Shown: one piece after another, positions 51,121 to 60,364 of the stretch
How positions within the stretch are numbered: position 1 is the first letter of the stretch
Layout of the letters: each line of letters begins with the position of its first letter
Assembly: GCF_050937815.1 (NCBI RefSeq)
Contig: NZ_JACDIJ010000001.1
Location: 124,001-188,000 of the forward strand
Direction: 5' to 3'
DNA: 64,000 nt
From: Treponema_C sp050937815
GTDB lineage: Bacteria > Spirochaetota > Spirochaetia > Treponematales > Treponemataceae
Translations under genes and position numbers: made by a program
Notes under the pieces: generated by a model
Databases searched by the model: none
Told to the model about the DNA's origin: nothing
The model's input: only the letters and a program-made list of their open reading frames with translations

Positions 51121-52416
51121 ATGAAAACATATACAAAGTCAAACGAACTGCTTGAGCGTGAATTAAAGGTTTCTCCGCTTGCGGCACAAACATTCAGCAA
51201 ATCATACCGCTATTTTTGTAAGGGTATTTCTCCTGCCTATATAGATCATGCAAAGGGCTGCCGTGTCTATGATGTCGACGGAAACGAATTTATAGACTTT
51301 ATTTGCGCATTGGGACCTATTACTGTCGGCTACAATGATGACCGCATAAATACTGCCGTCAAAGAGCAGTTGGATAAGGGGGCGAGTTTTTCTTTACAAA
51401 GCCCGATAGAAGTTGAACTTGCCGAAAAAATATGCCGGATTATTCCCTGTGCCGAAATGGTACGCTTTGTAAAAAACGGAGGCGATGCCACTACGGCAGC
51501 AATACGGCTTGCACGAGCGTATACGGGAAAAGAAATGGTATTGATGAGCGGCTATCACGGTATGCATGATTGGTCGATTGGTGCTTCAAACAACAATAAA
51601 GGAGTACCGCAAGCGGTTTGCAATCTTACAAAGAATTTTATATACAATGACCTTACTGACATTGAAGAAAAATTAAATACATATAAGGATAAGGTTGCAG
51701 CTGTTATCCTTGAGCCGATTCAGGCAGACGGCCCGAAAGAAGGATACTTACAAACATTAAAGGATTTGGTACACAAACACAATGCAATTCTTATCTTTGA
51801 TGAAGTTGTTTCCGGTTTCCGATATGCCTTGGGCGGTGCTTCCGAACTCTATAAGGTAACGCCCGATTTGGCTGCTTTCGGTAAGGGAATGGGAAACGGA
51901 TATGCCATATCCGCCGTTGCAGGTAAAAAAGAGCTTATGCGGCAAATTGAAACCGGTGTTTTTATTTCAACCACATTCGGAGGAGATGCCCTGTCCATGG
52001 CAGCAGCCTTGGCAACAATTAAAGTTTTGGAACAACCCGGATTTTACGATTCTATTTGGAAACTAGGAAACAAAATGCATACAGGCTTAAAACAGCTTGC
52101 CACAAAGTACGGATTGGAAAAAGTTATCACCGTAAGCGGTTTAGCTCCGCATTGCGGCCTTTCCTTTGACGGAACCGGCAGCTTATCGTATTTAGATATA
52201 CACAGCGTATACTCCCAAGTTATGATTGAAAACGGTATTTTGGTTTTTGCAATTTGTAACTTGAACGGAGCACATACCGAAAAAGAAATCGATTTATATC
52301 TTGACGCAACGGAAAAAGCCTTTGCTCTTATAAAAAAAGCAATTGAGCAGGACAGCCTTACCGGAATTCTTAAAGGCGGAAAAGTTGATCCGGTCTTTAA
52401 AAGAAATATAAGATAA
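51121..52416 (+). CDS. class III aminotransferase (GSA-aminomutase-like)
   Basis: 431 residues. HAKGCRVYDVDGNEFIDF (about 40-57), MVRFVKNGGDATTAAIRLARA (about 116-136), LIFDEVVSGFRYALGGA (about 222-238) and PLP-Lys in AFGKGMGNGYAIS. Related to glutamate-1-semialdehyde aminomutase but in a glycan setting. It stands where PseG often stands in pse clusters. Substrate unknown; it may aminate a sugar or side-chain precursor. Confidence 0.8.
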   Translation: MKTYTKSNELLERELKVSPLAAQTFSKSYRYFCKGISPAYIDHAKGCRVYDVDGNEFIDFICALGPITVGYNDDRINTAVKEQLDKGASFSLQSPIEVELAEKICRIIPCAEMVRFVKNGGDATTAAIRLARAYTGKEMVLMSGYHGMHDWSIGASNNNKGVPQAVCNLTKNFIYNDLTDIEEKLNTYKDKVAAVILEPIQADGPKEGYLQTLKDLVHKHNAILIFDEVVSGFRYALGGASELYKVTPDLAAFGKGMGNGYAISAVAGKKELMRQIETGVFISTTFGGDALSMAAALATIKVLEQPGFYDSIWKLGNKMHTGLKQLATKYGLEKVITVSGLAPHCGLSFDGTGSLSYLDIHSVYSQVMIENGILVFAICNLNGAHTEKEIDLYLDATEKAFALIKKAIEQDSLTGILKGGKVDPVFKRNIR

Positions 52417-52436
52417 TGAGAGAAAGTTAAAATAAT

Positions 52437-53006
52437 ATGTTTATGTGTAAATACAAAATATTGCAAAAACAAATCTACACTTTTGAAAGTTACTCTATTG
52501 TTCCAATAAGATATGAAGACCGCTTTGATATAATGAAATGGCGTAATGAACAGATATATCATTTGAGGCAAAATGAACCCTTAACCGCCGAAAAACAAAA
52601 TACATATTTTGATACGGTTGTTTCAAAATTATTCGATGCCGATAAGCCCGATCAGATATTGTTTTCTTATTTGAAAAATGATATTTGCATAGGATACGGC
52701 GGTTTAGTGCATATCAATTGGATAGATAATAATGCGGAGATTTCATTTATTATGAATACGGATTTGGAAAAAAAATATTTTGATAAGCATTGGGGTATAT
52801 TTTTACAACTTTTAAAAGAAGTTGCTTTCGGTGAGCTTAAGCTGCATAAAATATATACCTATGCATTTGATTTGCGGCCACATTTATATGTAACACTTGA
52901 AAAAAATGGATTTAAAAAAGAGGCTGTTTTAAAGGATCACTGCTTCTGTGATGGTGAATATAAAGATGTTGTTATACATTCACTAATTACTCGTATCAGC
53001 ATATAG
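52437..53006 (+). CDS. pseH: GNAT acetyltransferase of the pseudaminic acid pathway
   Basis: 189 residues. GNAT fold: PIRYEDRFDIMKWRNEQ (about 22-38), IGYGGLVHINWIDNNAEISFIM (about 83-104), LKEVAFGELKLHKIYTYAF and YVTLEKNGFKKEAVLKDH, the latter typical of PseH and related amino-sugar N-acetyltransferases. It would acetylate N4 of the PseC product. First gene of a clearly AT-richer stretch. Confidence 0.75.
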   Translation: MFMCKYKILQKQIYTFESYSIVPIRYEDRFDIMKWRNEQIYHLRQNEPLTAEKQNTYFDTVVSKLFDADKPDQILFSYLKNDICIGYGGLVHINWIDNNAEISFIMNTDLEKKYFDKHWGIFLQLLKEVAFGELKLHKIYTYAFDLRPHLYVTLEKNGFKKEAVLKDHCFCDGEYKDVVIHSLITRISI

Positions 53007-53021
53007 GGGACTCTGTATAGA

Positions 53022-54218
53022 ATGAAGTTGGCATTAGTTATAGGTTCAAGTTCTGAATCTGTTTATGCAATTAATGTTGCAAAACAAAGCGGATATACAG
53101 TATGGGCATTTGATCAGAATCCAAATGCGTGTGGGTTTTCTTACGCAGATAAATGTTATACTTTGGATATAAATGATACAGATGCAATAGTAAAAGAACT
53201 TAATGGTCGTATTCCCAATCTTATTTTACCTGTTCCAATTGGAAGAACACTTGTTTCTGTAGGGAAAATGAATGACAGATATAAGCTTGTTGGCATAACG
53301 GAAAAAAATGCAGATATATGCACTGATAAATATATTTTCCACAAAGTATTAAATAAGAAAAAATTGAGAAATATCTCTTGCGCTCTTATTCAGAATACTA
53401 ATCTACATAAGATTATGTCGAAAAAATACCCTGCTATATTGAAGCCGCGTTTTGGATCGGGGAGTCGAGCTGTAAAAATGATATCAGATCAAAAACAACT
53501 TACTGCTATTATTTCATCATACAGCCCTTTGAGGGAAGATTTTGTTATTGAAGATTGTGTGATAGGCCAAGAGTATGGTGTTGATGGGGCAATTATTAAT
53601 GGAAAAGTTGCAGTTACGATTTTGAGAAAAAAAATAAATACATCTCCTCCTATTTGTCAATGTGTAGGTTATATTGGGATGCCGAAACAGGCAAATAGTA
53701 TGGAGATATATAATTCTGCCACATCGTTTCTTACTGAAGTTATATCAGTGTTGAATATAAAAAATGCTTTATTTCATGCAGATTTGGTATATGATATGCA
53801 AAAGAATTGGTTTATTATTGAGCTGTCTCCAAGACCTTCAGGCCATAATTTACATAACCTTTTTACTATAAAATGTACAGGAATTGATATAGTTAATGAG
53901 TACATAAAATATGCTGAAAATAATTCTATCTCCGATTCGTGTTTTATTACCGAAAAAATTAAACCGATGATTATTCATTTCTTTAATTTTGAGAATTTAT
54001 ATGTTACATCAATACCTGATGAAAACTACTTGTTTTCCAAATATCCGCTTGTTTCCTATAAATGCAATATAAAAAAGAATGATTTTCTCGGGCCGATTAT
54101 TGACGGGAAATCAATTATAGACAGAGGCTTTTTTATTTTAGAAGCAGATTCTGTAGAGGCTCTATATAGTTTAAAAGATAAATTCCTCTTAGAATTTGAT
54201 ACACGAGGCAGCTTATGA
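53022..54218 (+). CDS. ATP-grasp ligase
   Basis: 398 residues. Rossmann-like start ALVIGSSSESVYAINVA, then the ATP-grasp core: PAILKPRFGSGSRAVKM (about 134-150), DFVIEDCVIGQEYGVDGAII (about 170-189) and FIIELSPRPSGHNLHNL (about 264-280, Mg ligands Glu/Asn). Forms an amide or ester between a carboxylate and an amine or other nucleophile. Coupled to the next aminotransferase gene (ATGA). Possible role: attaching an amino-acid or hydroxy-acid group to the amino sugar. Confidence 0.8.
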   Translation: MKLALVIGSSSESVYAINVAKQSGYTVWAFDQNPNACGFSYADKCYTLDINDTDAIVKELNGRIPNLILPVPIGRTLVSVGKMNDRYKLVGITEKNADICTDKYIFHKVLNKKKLRNISCALIQNTNLHKIMSKKYPAILKPRFGSGSRAVKMISDQKQLTAIISSYSPLREDFVIEDCVIGQEYGVDGAIINGKVAVTILRKKINTSPPICQCVGYIGMPKQANSMEIYNSATSFLTEVISVLNIKNALFHADLVYDMQKNWFIIELSPRPSGHNLHNLFTIKCTGIDIVNEYIKYAENNSISDSCFITEKIKPMIIHFFNFENLYVTSIPDENYLFSKYPLVSYKCNIKKNDFLGPIIDGKSIIDRGFFILEADSVEALYSLKDKFLLEFDTRGSL

Positions 54219-55441
54219 ATCATTGTTTAATTCCTGTAATGTCATATCCTGAAATTATAATGCAATCAGGTAAGGGAAGTTATCTTTTTGATACATCAGG
54301 GAAAAAGTATCTTGATTTTAATTCCGGTCAATTTTGTACAATATTGGGACACAGTAATGTAAATTTAGAGAAAAAAATTAATAAAGCTAACTTAAACTTG
54401 TTACATACATCAACTGGACTATTATCCGAAGCTGTTATAAATGCTAGTCTTCTTATTAATACACTCAGTGGTAGCTTGAATGCTTATTCTATTTTCTTAA
54501 GTACCGGTGCTGAAGTTATTGAATTTTGTTTAAGATATGCAAAACATATTACAAAAAAAAATGGTATTGTATGTTTTGATTGTGGATATCACGGATTAAG
54601 TTTAGGGGCTCAATCCATTACCTTTGCAGGTAAATATGCAACCCCTACGGTATCAAATGTGTATACAATTCCTGTAGCAAATAGAGTTTTTTCCAAAAGA
54701 TGTATTGATAATATTTTGTTTAGAACAGATAGACTCTTACAAGAAAATGAAATAGCTGCTATAGTAGTTGAACCAGTCGTTTCTGTGGGGGGGATGATAT
54801 TCTTATCTGAATATTTTCTTCATGAGTTACGATGTATATGTACAAAGTATAAAGTATTGCTCATATTTGATGAATGCCAAACAGGATTTTGCAGATTGGG
54901 AGAGTGGTTTGCATATCAAAAGTATGATGTTATTCCAGACATGGTTGCCACTGCAAAAGGTGTTGGATTAGGTTATCCTGTTTCATTAGCTCTGTTTAAT
55001 GGTGAGCTGATAAAATACATGGATTTTAGTATGACACATTATAGTTCACATCAAAATGATGCTTTTGCTGCGAACATAGTATTGGCAGGTATTGATTTTA
55101 TAACTAAACGCAAAATCCTCACAAAAGTAAAACAAAAAGGGAAGTATTTTCTTAAAGCATTACAGCGCTTGACTGAAAAAAATAAGTATTTATTAAATCC
55201 ACGTGGACAAGGACTTATGTTAGGTGTAAATTTAAAGGAGATTCATGGAGTTGATTCCAGAGTTATATACAATGTTTTGGCACAGGAACTTTTAGAGAAT
55301 GGTATTATTATACAGGGAACGGATAGAGGGCGTGTACTAAGATTTTTACCTGATTATTTAATAACACAAGAGGATATTGATTTTGGTCTTCATTGCCTGT
55401 CTGAATGCATAAATGGAATATATAAAGCATATGATAAATAA
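54215..55441 (+). CDS. class III aminotransferase, second copy
   Basis: 408 residues. YLFDTSGKKYLDFNSGQFCTILGH (about 24-47, in part), FLSTGAEVIEFCLRYAK, LIFDECQTGFCRLGEWFA and PLP-Lys in ATAKGVGLGYPVS. Distinct from the enzyme at 51121, closer to ornithine/GABA-type aminotransferases. The trio ATP-grasp, aminotransferase and Fe-dehydrogenase is overlapped end to end and is AT-rich, so it seems to have been gained as a unit. Confidence 0.78.
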   Translation: MNHCLIPVMSYPEIIMQSGKGSYLFDTSGKKYLDFNSGQFCTILGHSNVNLEKKINKANLNLLHTSTGLLSEAVINASLLINTLSGSLNAYSIFLSTGAEVIEFCLRYAKHITKKNGIVCFDCGYHGLSLGAQSITFAGKYATPTVSNVYTIPVANRVFSKRCIDNILFRTDRLLQENEIAAIVVEPVVSVGGMIFLSEYFLHELRCICTKYKVLLIFDECQTGFCRLGEWFAYQKYDVIPDMVATAKGVGLGYPVSLALFNGELIKYMDFSMTHYSSHQNDAFAANIVLAGIDFITKRKILTKVKQKGKYFLKALQRLTEKNKYLLNPRGQGLMLGVNLKEIHGVDSRVIYNVLAQELLENGIIIQGTDRGRVLRFLPDYLITQEDIDFGLHCLSECINGIYKAYDK

Positions 55442-56528
55442 TTTCTATTTTTCTTTTCCTACAAAATATATTTTCGGCATCAATACTATTTCTCAGATTG
55501 AAAATGAATTGAGTGATAAATCTATTACAAGGCTATGTGTTCTTGCGGGAAAATATTCGGCGGAAAAATTAGGTATATTAAAAATCATAGAAACAATATG
55601 TCATAAGCAGAATATTAATTATTATGAATATAAAATAATTGATGGTAAGGCTTCTCGTGAAAATATTGAATATATAAATGATTTTTTGTTAAATAAAAAG
55701 ATAAATTTTATAATCGCCGTTGGAGGTGGAACAATTATAGATATTGCTAAAACAATAAAATCTGAATTTAATAATATTGAATTTGGTGTAGTGTTAACGC
55801 ATCCTGCGTCCTCTTCAGAATCAAATAATTCATATGTGTATTATGATAATATAAAAAATAAAAAAATAGCAAAAAGAAGTATGAATGCCTACCCGAGTTT
55901 TTCAATTTGTGATCCAACCTATATGGAAACATTGACAAAAAAACAAATGTACTCATCTTTCTCAGATGTCTTTTCCCATTTACTGGAACAATTTTTTGCA
56001 ATTGAATTGACATTTATTGATGATATGATTATTGCCTGCTTGCAAAGAGTTGTAAACCTATTTGAATTATATCAGAAAAAGCTATTCACAATTAATGAAC
56101 AAATGGAATATATGTTACTGACATCAATGGCATTAAGTTATATTTTTTCTAATGGTAGAACAATGGATTGGGTCGCTCATCAGGTAGAACATTCTTTATC
56201 CGAATATAGTATCGGAACTCATGGAGAAAATCTAGCAATTATTATGCCTGCATGGGTCTCCTTTTCTCAAAATAATCAATACTATTCTAAAAAATTGGAA
56301 TATCTAAGTAGTAAAATTAATCATAACAATAGTAAAAAAATATCTGGATTATTTTTTATACAATCATTTTATAGTTCAATATCTGAAAACTGCAGATTAT
56401 CATCAATGCTTAAAAATAATTTTATTCTTGATAAATATCTAGGAACATTGTTTGACACTCCTTTGCTTGGACGAGTGAATGTCATTAATTTAGAACAATT
56501 TAGTTTTTTTTTTAATTCACTAATATAG
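55431..56528 (+). CDS. iron-containing alcohol dehydrogenase-like protein
   Basis: 365 residues from ATG 55431 (an ATG at 55413 is also in frame). FSFPTKYIFG, IAVGGGTIIDIAK (about 91-103, NAD binding), FSDVFSHLLEQ and WVAHQVEHSLSEY...THGENLA give the Asp-His-His-His metal set of group III Fe-ADHs. Could oxidise or reduce a short aldehyde/alcohol that serves as precursor for the neighbouring aminotransferase and ligase. Confidence 0.75.
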   Translation: MINNFYFSFPTKYIFGINTISQIENELSDKSITRLCVLAGKYSAEKLGILKIIETICHKQNINYYEYKIIDGKASRENIEYINDFLLNKKINFIIAVGGGTIIDIAKTIKSEFNNIEFGVVLTHPASSSESNNSYVYYDNIKNKKIAKRSMNAYPSFSICDPTYMETLTKKQMYSSFSDVFSHLLEQFFAIELTFIDDMIIACLQRVVNLFELYQKKLFTINEQMEYMLLTSMALSYIFSNGRTMDWVAHQVEHSLSEYSIGTHGENLAIIMPAWVSFSQNNQYYSKKLEYLSSKINHNNSKKISGLFFIQSFYSSISENCRLSSMLKNNFILDKYLGTLFDTPLLGRVNVINLEQFSFFFNSLI

Positions 56529-56530
56529 AT

Positions 56531-57544
56531 ATGAACACATTTATAATTGCCGAACTTTCGGCTAATCACAATCACAAAAAAGAAATAGCTTTTAAAACAA
56601 TAGAAGCGGCAAAAAAAGCCGGTGCCGATGCGGTGAAAATTCAAACCTATACGGCCGACACTATGACCTTAGACTGTGATAATGAACATTTTCAGATAAA
56701 TCATGGTTCACTATGGGATGGTAAGACATTATATGAGCTTTATCAACAGGCATATACCCCATGGGAATGGCATAAAGAATTATTCAATCATGCAGCAGAA
56801 CTTGGTATTCCTCTTTTTTCAACTCCCTTTGATAAAACGGCGGTAGATTTTCTCGAAACGCTTAACAACCCCATATATAAAATAGCTTCGTTTGAAATTA
56901 CGGATATTCCCTTGATTGAATATGCTGCCTCAATGCATAAGCCGATGATTATTTCTACAGGAATAGCAACATTGCAGGAAATTGAGGAAGCAGTAAGCGC
57001 TTGTAAAAAAACAGGGAACAACGATATTACCCTATTAAAATGTACGTCTTCCTACCCCGCTCCGCTTAAAGAAGCTAATTTATTAACTATACCGGATATG
57101 ATTACAAAATTTAACTGTAAAGTTGGGTTATCCGACCACACGCTTGGAGATGTTTGTGCCTGTGCGGCTGTTGCTTTAGGAGCAAAAGTTATTGAAAAAC
57201 ATTTTATTATTGACCGCTCCATAGGGGGGCCTGACGCCGCATTTTCTATGGAAGTCGAAGAGTTTGCTGTTATGGTAAAAAGAATACGTGAAACGGAAAA
57301 GTGTCTGGGATGTGTTTCGTATGAACTTTCGGAATTGAGTAAAAAAAGCAGAAAATTCTCGCGTTCTTTATTTGCCGTCAAGGATATACAAAAAGGAGAA
57401 ATTTTTACCGAAGAAAATATACGCTCAATAAGACCAGGCGATGGATGCAGTCCGAAATATCTTCCAGAATTGTTGGGAACTAAATCGGATAAGGAATATA
57501 AAAGAGGAGAGCCGTTAATTTATGAACCTGCGACAAATAATTAA
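56531..57544 (+). CDS. pseI: pseudaminic acid synthase
   Basis: 337 residues. IIAELSANHNHKKEIAFKTI, DAVKIQTYTADTMTLD (about 34-49), PLFSTPFDKTAVDFL, and GLSDHTLGDVCACAAVALGA, with the SAF/antifreeze-like domain at the C-terminus (RSLFAVKDIQKGEIFTEENI). The ADTMTLD motif is typical of PseI rather than NeuB. Condenses the 2,4-diacetamido-altrose with PEP. Back to moderate GC, in contrast to the genes on each side. Confidence 0.9.
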   Translation: MNTFIIAELSANHNHKKEIAFKTIEAAKKAGADAVKIQTYTADTMTLDCDNEHFQINHGSLWDGKTLYELYQQAYTPWEWHKELFNHAAELGIPLFSTPFDKTAVDFLETLNNPIYKIASFEITDIPLIEYAASMHKPMIISTGIATLQEIEEAVSACKKTGNNDITLLKCTSSYPAPLKEANLLTIPDMITKFNCKVGLSDHTLGDVCACAAVALGAKVIEKHFIIDRSIGGPDAAFSMEVEEFAVMVKRIRETEKCLGCVSYELSELSKKSRKFSRSLFAVKDIQKGEIFTEENIRSIRPGDGCSPKYLPELLGTKSDKEYKRGEPLIYEPATNN

Positions 57545-58403
57545 ATTATTTATTCCCCCGATAATCTTAAAAATAAGACATTTTTTTCTTAACAACAAGA
57601 AAGACGACTCTTATCTCAGTACCGTACACACAATACAAAAAAACTCAAATACATTGTTTATACTCGGTAACGGTCCTTCGCTTAACACAACATTTGCAAA
57701 TGGAACCGATTTTTTTAAGGAAAAAGATATAATCTGTGTAAATACTTTTGTTACTACAGATTTTTTTGTGACACTTAAACCTACCAAATATATGATTGCC
57801 GATCCAAATAATCTTATTGGATTAGAAACTTTATCAAATGTATTAAAAGAGCAAACACAGGAAATTGTAACTGAATTCCAAAAAAAAATAAATTGGCATA
57901 TTGATTTTATTGTACCGGATTTTGCTCGAGACGGGTATTTATATCAAAGTCTAAAAATGAATAAGTTTATCACTTTTTATTTTTATAATACAAAAGATGT
58001 TTCAAAAACAAATTATACATACTTTCAAAATCTGGATGAAAATCTTATAGCACCGCCAGCTCAAACTGTTTTGAATACCTGCTTATGGCTGGGAATTAAA
58101 TTAAAATATGATGCGATATATCTATTAGGAGCCGATACCTCTTGGACAGAACAAGTGAGTGTCGATCAAACAACAAATGAGCTATATACAATAGATAAAC
58201 ATTTTTATGGAGAAGTTAAACGACCTGTGTATGGTGATGTTGATGGAAAAATTCCGCGTAAATTACATGAAGAACTGGAGGCTGATGCGAAGGTTTTAAG
58301 AAATTATTGGGAATTAAAGACTTATGCTCAACACGTGGGTGTTGCAGTGTATAATGCAAGTGCATACTCTTTAATTGATGCCTTTGAGCGAAAGAAAATA
58401 TAG
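57522..58403 (+). CDS. DUF115-like putative glycosyltransferase
   Basis: 293 residues. LFILGNGPSLNTTF (about 45-58), DIICVNTFVTTDFFVTLKPTKYMIAD (about 70-95, in part), QTVLNTCLWLGIKLKYDAIYLLGADTSW (about 182-205, in part). This GxGPSL...VN.F....LKP..Y...D layout is that of DUF115/MptE-like enzymes and Maf-type transferases that attach nonulosonic acids. It overlaps pseI by 23 bp, which suits a pseudaminic acid transferase. Confidence 0.55.
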   Translation: MNLRQIIKLFIPPIILKIRHFFLNNKKDDSYLSTVHTIQKNSNTLFILGNGPSLNTTFANGTDFFKEKDIICVNTFVTTDFFVTLKPTKYMIADPNNLIGLETLSNVLKEQTQEIVTEFQKKINWHIDFIVPDFARDGYLYQSLKMNKFITFYFYNTKDVSKTNYTYFQNLDENLIAPPAQTVLNTCLWLGIKLKYDAIYLLGADTSWTEQVSVDQTTNELYTIDKHFYGEVKRPVYGDVDGKIPRKLHEELEADAKVLRNYWELKTYAQHVGVAVYNASAYSLIDAFERKKI

Positions 58404-59138
58404 ATGGAAACTATGACAAAAATTGTAATAAACAACAAAATCTTTGATTATAATCCGGAGGTTCTAACGTATGAAACGGCCGTTCCTTTAAATTTAGCAG
58501 ATGCAAAAGAAAATTTACTGTTATTTAAAAAAGCCGCCGATACTCAAAACTTATTTTTTTTACTTTACTATGGCACATTATTAGGTGTCATAAGAGAAAC
58601 AAACTTCATTAAACATGACATTGATATAGATGTAGTAACAAATGATGAAACATCATTACAAAACATCATACCAATATTAAATGAATACGGTTTTAGTTTT
58701 ATAAGATATGAAACTACAAAATCTTTACATTCTTTTACAACTGTTTATTCGTTTAGACGGAAAAGTGTATATATAGATGTATATATCGCATATTTTGAAA
58801 AACAAAAGAAATGTTATAACTTATTAGGCTCTTACATACCTTGTAAATGGATTGATGAAACAACTATGATTTCTTTTTTGGAAAATGATTTTCAAATCCC
58901 AAAAGATTATATAAAGATTTTAGAAACATTATACGGAAAAAATTGGACAATCCCTATTATACACCAACCGGGAGATTTCAAAAAAGACAAGCTTCTTAAA
59001 GATAGAATTCGAGACTGTATTTTTTATTTAATTAACAGATTAAAAAGAATATTAAAAAGGATATTTCCTAAAATATATATAAAAATTAAGCATCTTGTAA
59101 AGAAGAAGTCTTTTTTAGATAATCACCACCAACCGTAA
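58404..59138 (+). CDS. LicD-family phosphotransferase, chimaeric 3' end
   Basis: 244 residues. LFFLLYYGTLLGVIRETNFIKHDIDIDV (about 50-77, in part) holds the GTLLGxxR...DxDIDV signature of LicD/FKRP proteins, which transfer phosphocholine or similar groups from CDP-carriers to glycans. Hydrophobic-basic C-terminus (RLKRILKRIFPKIYIKIKHL) may bind the membrane. The last five residues are encoded by a glycosyltransferase remnant in another frame (59122-59223), so the original end seems lost. Confidence 0.7.
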   Translation: METMTKIVINNKIFDYNPEVLTYETAVPLNLADAKENLLLFKKAADTQNLFFLLYYGTLLGVIRETNFIKHDIDIDVVTNDETSLQNIIPILNEYGFSFIRYETTKSLHSFTTVYSFRRKSVYIDVYIAYFEKQKKCYNLLGSYIPCKWIDETTMISFLENDFQIPKDYIKILETLYGKNWTIPIIHQPGDFKKDKLLKDRIRDCIFYLINRLKRILKRIFPKIYIKIKHLVKKKSFLDNHHQP

Positions 59139-59223
59139 CAATGCCGCAGGTTTTCGTAAAACAATAGAAAGCGTTGTAACTAAAGATTGTAGCGATAATC
59201 TAGTTCCCGTCATCATTAAATAA
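59122..59223 (+). pseudogene. remnant of a GT2 glycosyltransferase N-terminus
   Basis: Open stretch ITTNRNNAAGFRKTIESVV-TKDCSDN, collinear with ITINRNNALGLRKTIKSVV-TQDCTDF of the intact GT2 at 60354. It is cut after 33 codons. The fragment overlaps the end of the LicD gene in a shifted frame, marking a deletion or recombination scar between repeated GT2 sequences. Confidence 0.7.
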
Positions 59224-59260
59224 TTAAAAAAAGAAAAGACTGACTTATGGTGTTTTTTTA

Positions 59261-60364
59261 ATGTTTGAAATATATTATGGAAAAATACAATCAGAGATGA
59301 GGAAGGGAAAATATGTGATGTATAGCATTTCGAATATATTAAAAAAAGTCAGAGGATGTAGTATATTATGTTTTGATTTATTTTCATGGATTAAAGAATG
59401 GTATATATCTTTATTTGATCGGCGATTACGATATTTTGTTTACGGTCTTTCGAATAAAGGTTTCCAACATATTCAACATTATTATTACAAAAACTTCCTG
59501 CCTTTTAACGAAACACAAATAAGACCTTCAATATACAGACCGCATATCAGGTTTTATGAAGTTTTTGGGGGATTAAAAGTACGGGAAAAAATTAAAAAAG
59601 TTCCTAATAAATTAACTGTTTTCAGTACGGGTGAATGTGTACACTCTTTAGTTGTACCTGCTACGCAATATTATAAGGATAATTGCATCTCCTGTGCCGA
59701 TATTTCTCTTGGCTTTGATTATTTAACGGACAAGAATTATATTCGTTTTCCTTATTGGCTATTACGGTTTATTTCTCCAACTAAAAATAAAGATAAGATT
59801 GCAAAATTAATTGATGAGTATAATGCTCGTAATTATAAAAAAACACAATTTTGCGCGCTTATTGCAAGTCATGACAAGACAAATATTCGTACAAAAATGC
59901 TTGAAAAAATAAATATGATAGAACCTGTGATGTGTGCAGGAAGGTTTGCATATAATGATCCGACTTTAAAAACTCTATTTAATGATAATAAACAAGAATA
60001 CCTAAGGCAATTTAAATTTAATATCTGTCCCGAAAATGATTCGTTTCAAGGTTATGTAACCGAAAAAATATTTGATGCTTTATTAGCCGACTGTATCCCT
60101 ATTTATTGGGGAGGAGACAGACCGCCTGAACCGGAAGTAATCAATCCGGCGGCACTCATTTTATTTGATCCCGATAATCCGGAAGATGTGATTGAACAAA
60201 TAAAATTTTTACATACTAATGCAAGTGCATATGAACAGTTTAAAAAAAATATAAAATTTAGTTCTACTGCAGTAGACTGGATCTATAATAAAATGCATGA
60301 TTTATTCGTTCTCTTCGATGACAAAATTACGGAAAAGGGGTTATATAAAAAAAATGCAAATTAA
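59261..60364 (+). CDS. GT10 alpha-fucosyltransferase
   Basis: 367 residues from ATG 59261; the ATG at 59318, with AGGAAGGG before it, is an equally good start. The GT10 signature FKFNICPENDSFQGYVTEKIFDALLADCIPIYWG (about 254-287, cited in part: NICPEN, GYVTEKIFDAL, CIPIYWG) is fully kept, with FCALIASHDK upstream. It transfers L-fucose from GDP-fucose to GlcNAc or Glc, as in Lewis-type antigens. GDP-fucose would come from Fkp (39026). Confidence 0.85.
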   Translation: MFEIYYGKIQSEMRKGKYVMYSISNILKKVRGCSILCFDLFSWIKEWYISLFDRRLRYFVYGLSNKGFQHIQHYYYKNFLPFNETQIRPSIYRPHIRFYEVFGGLKVREKIKKVPNKLTVFSTGECVHSLVVPATQYYKDNCISCADISLGFDYLTDKNYIRFPYWLLRFISPTKNKDKIAKLIDEYNARNYKKTQFCALIASHDKTNIRTKMLEKINMIEPVMCAGRFAYNDPTLKTLFNDNKQEYLRQFKFNICPENDSFQGYVTEKIFDALLADCIPIYWGGDRPPEPEVINPAALILFDPDNPEDVIEQIKFLHTNASAYEQFKKNIKFSSTAVDWIYNKMHDLFVLFDDKITEKGLYKKNAN

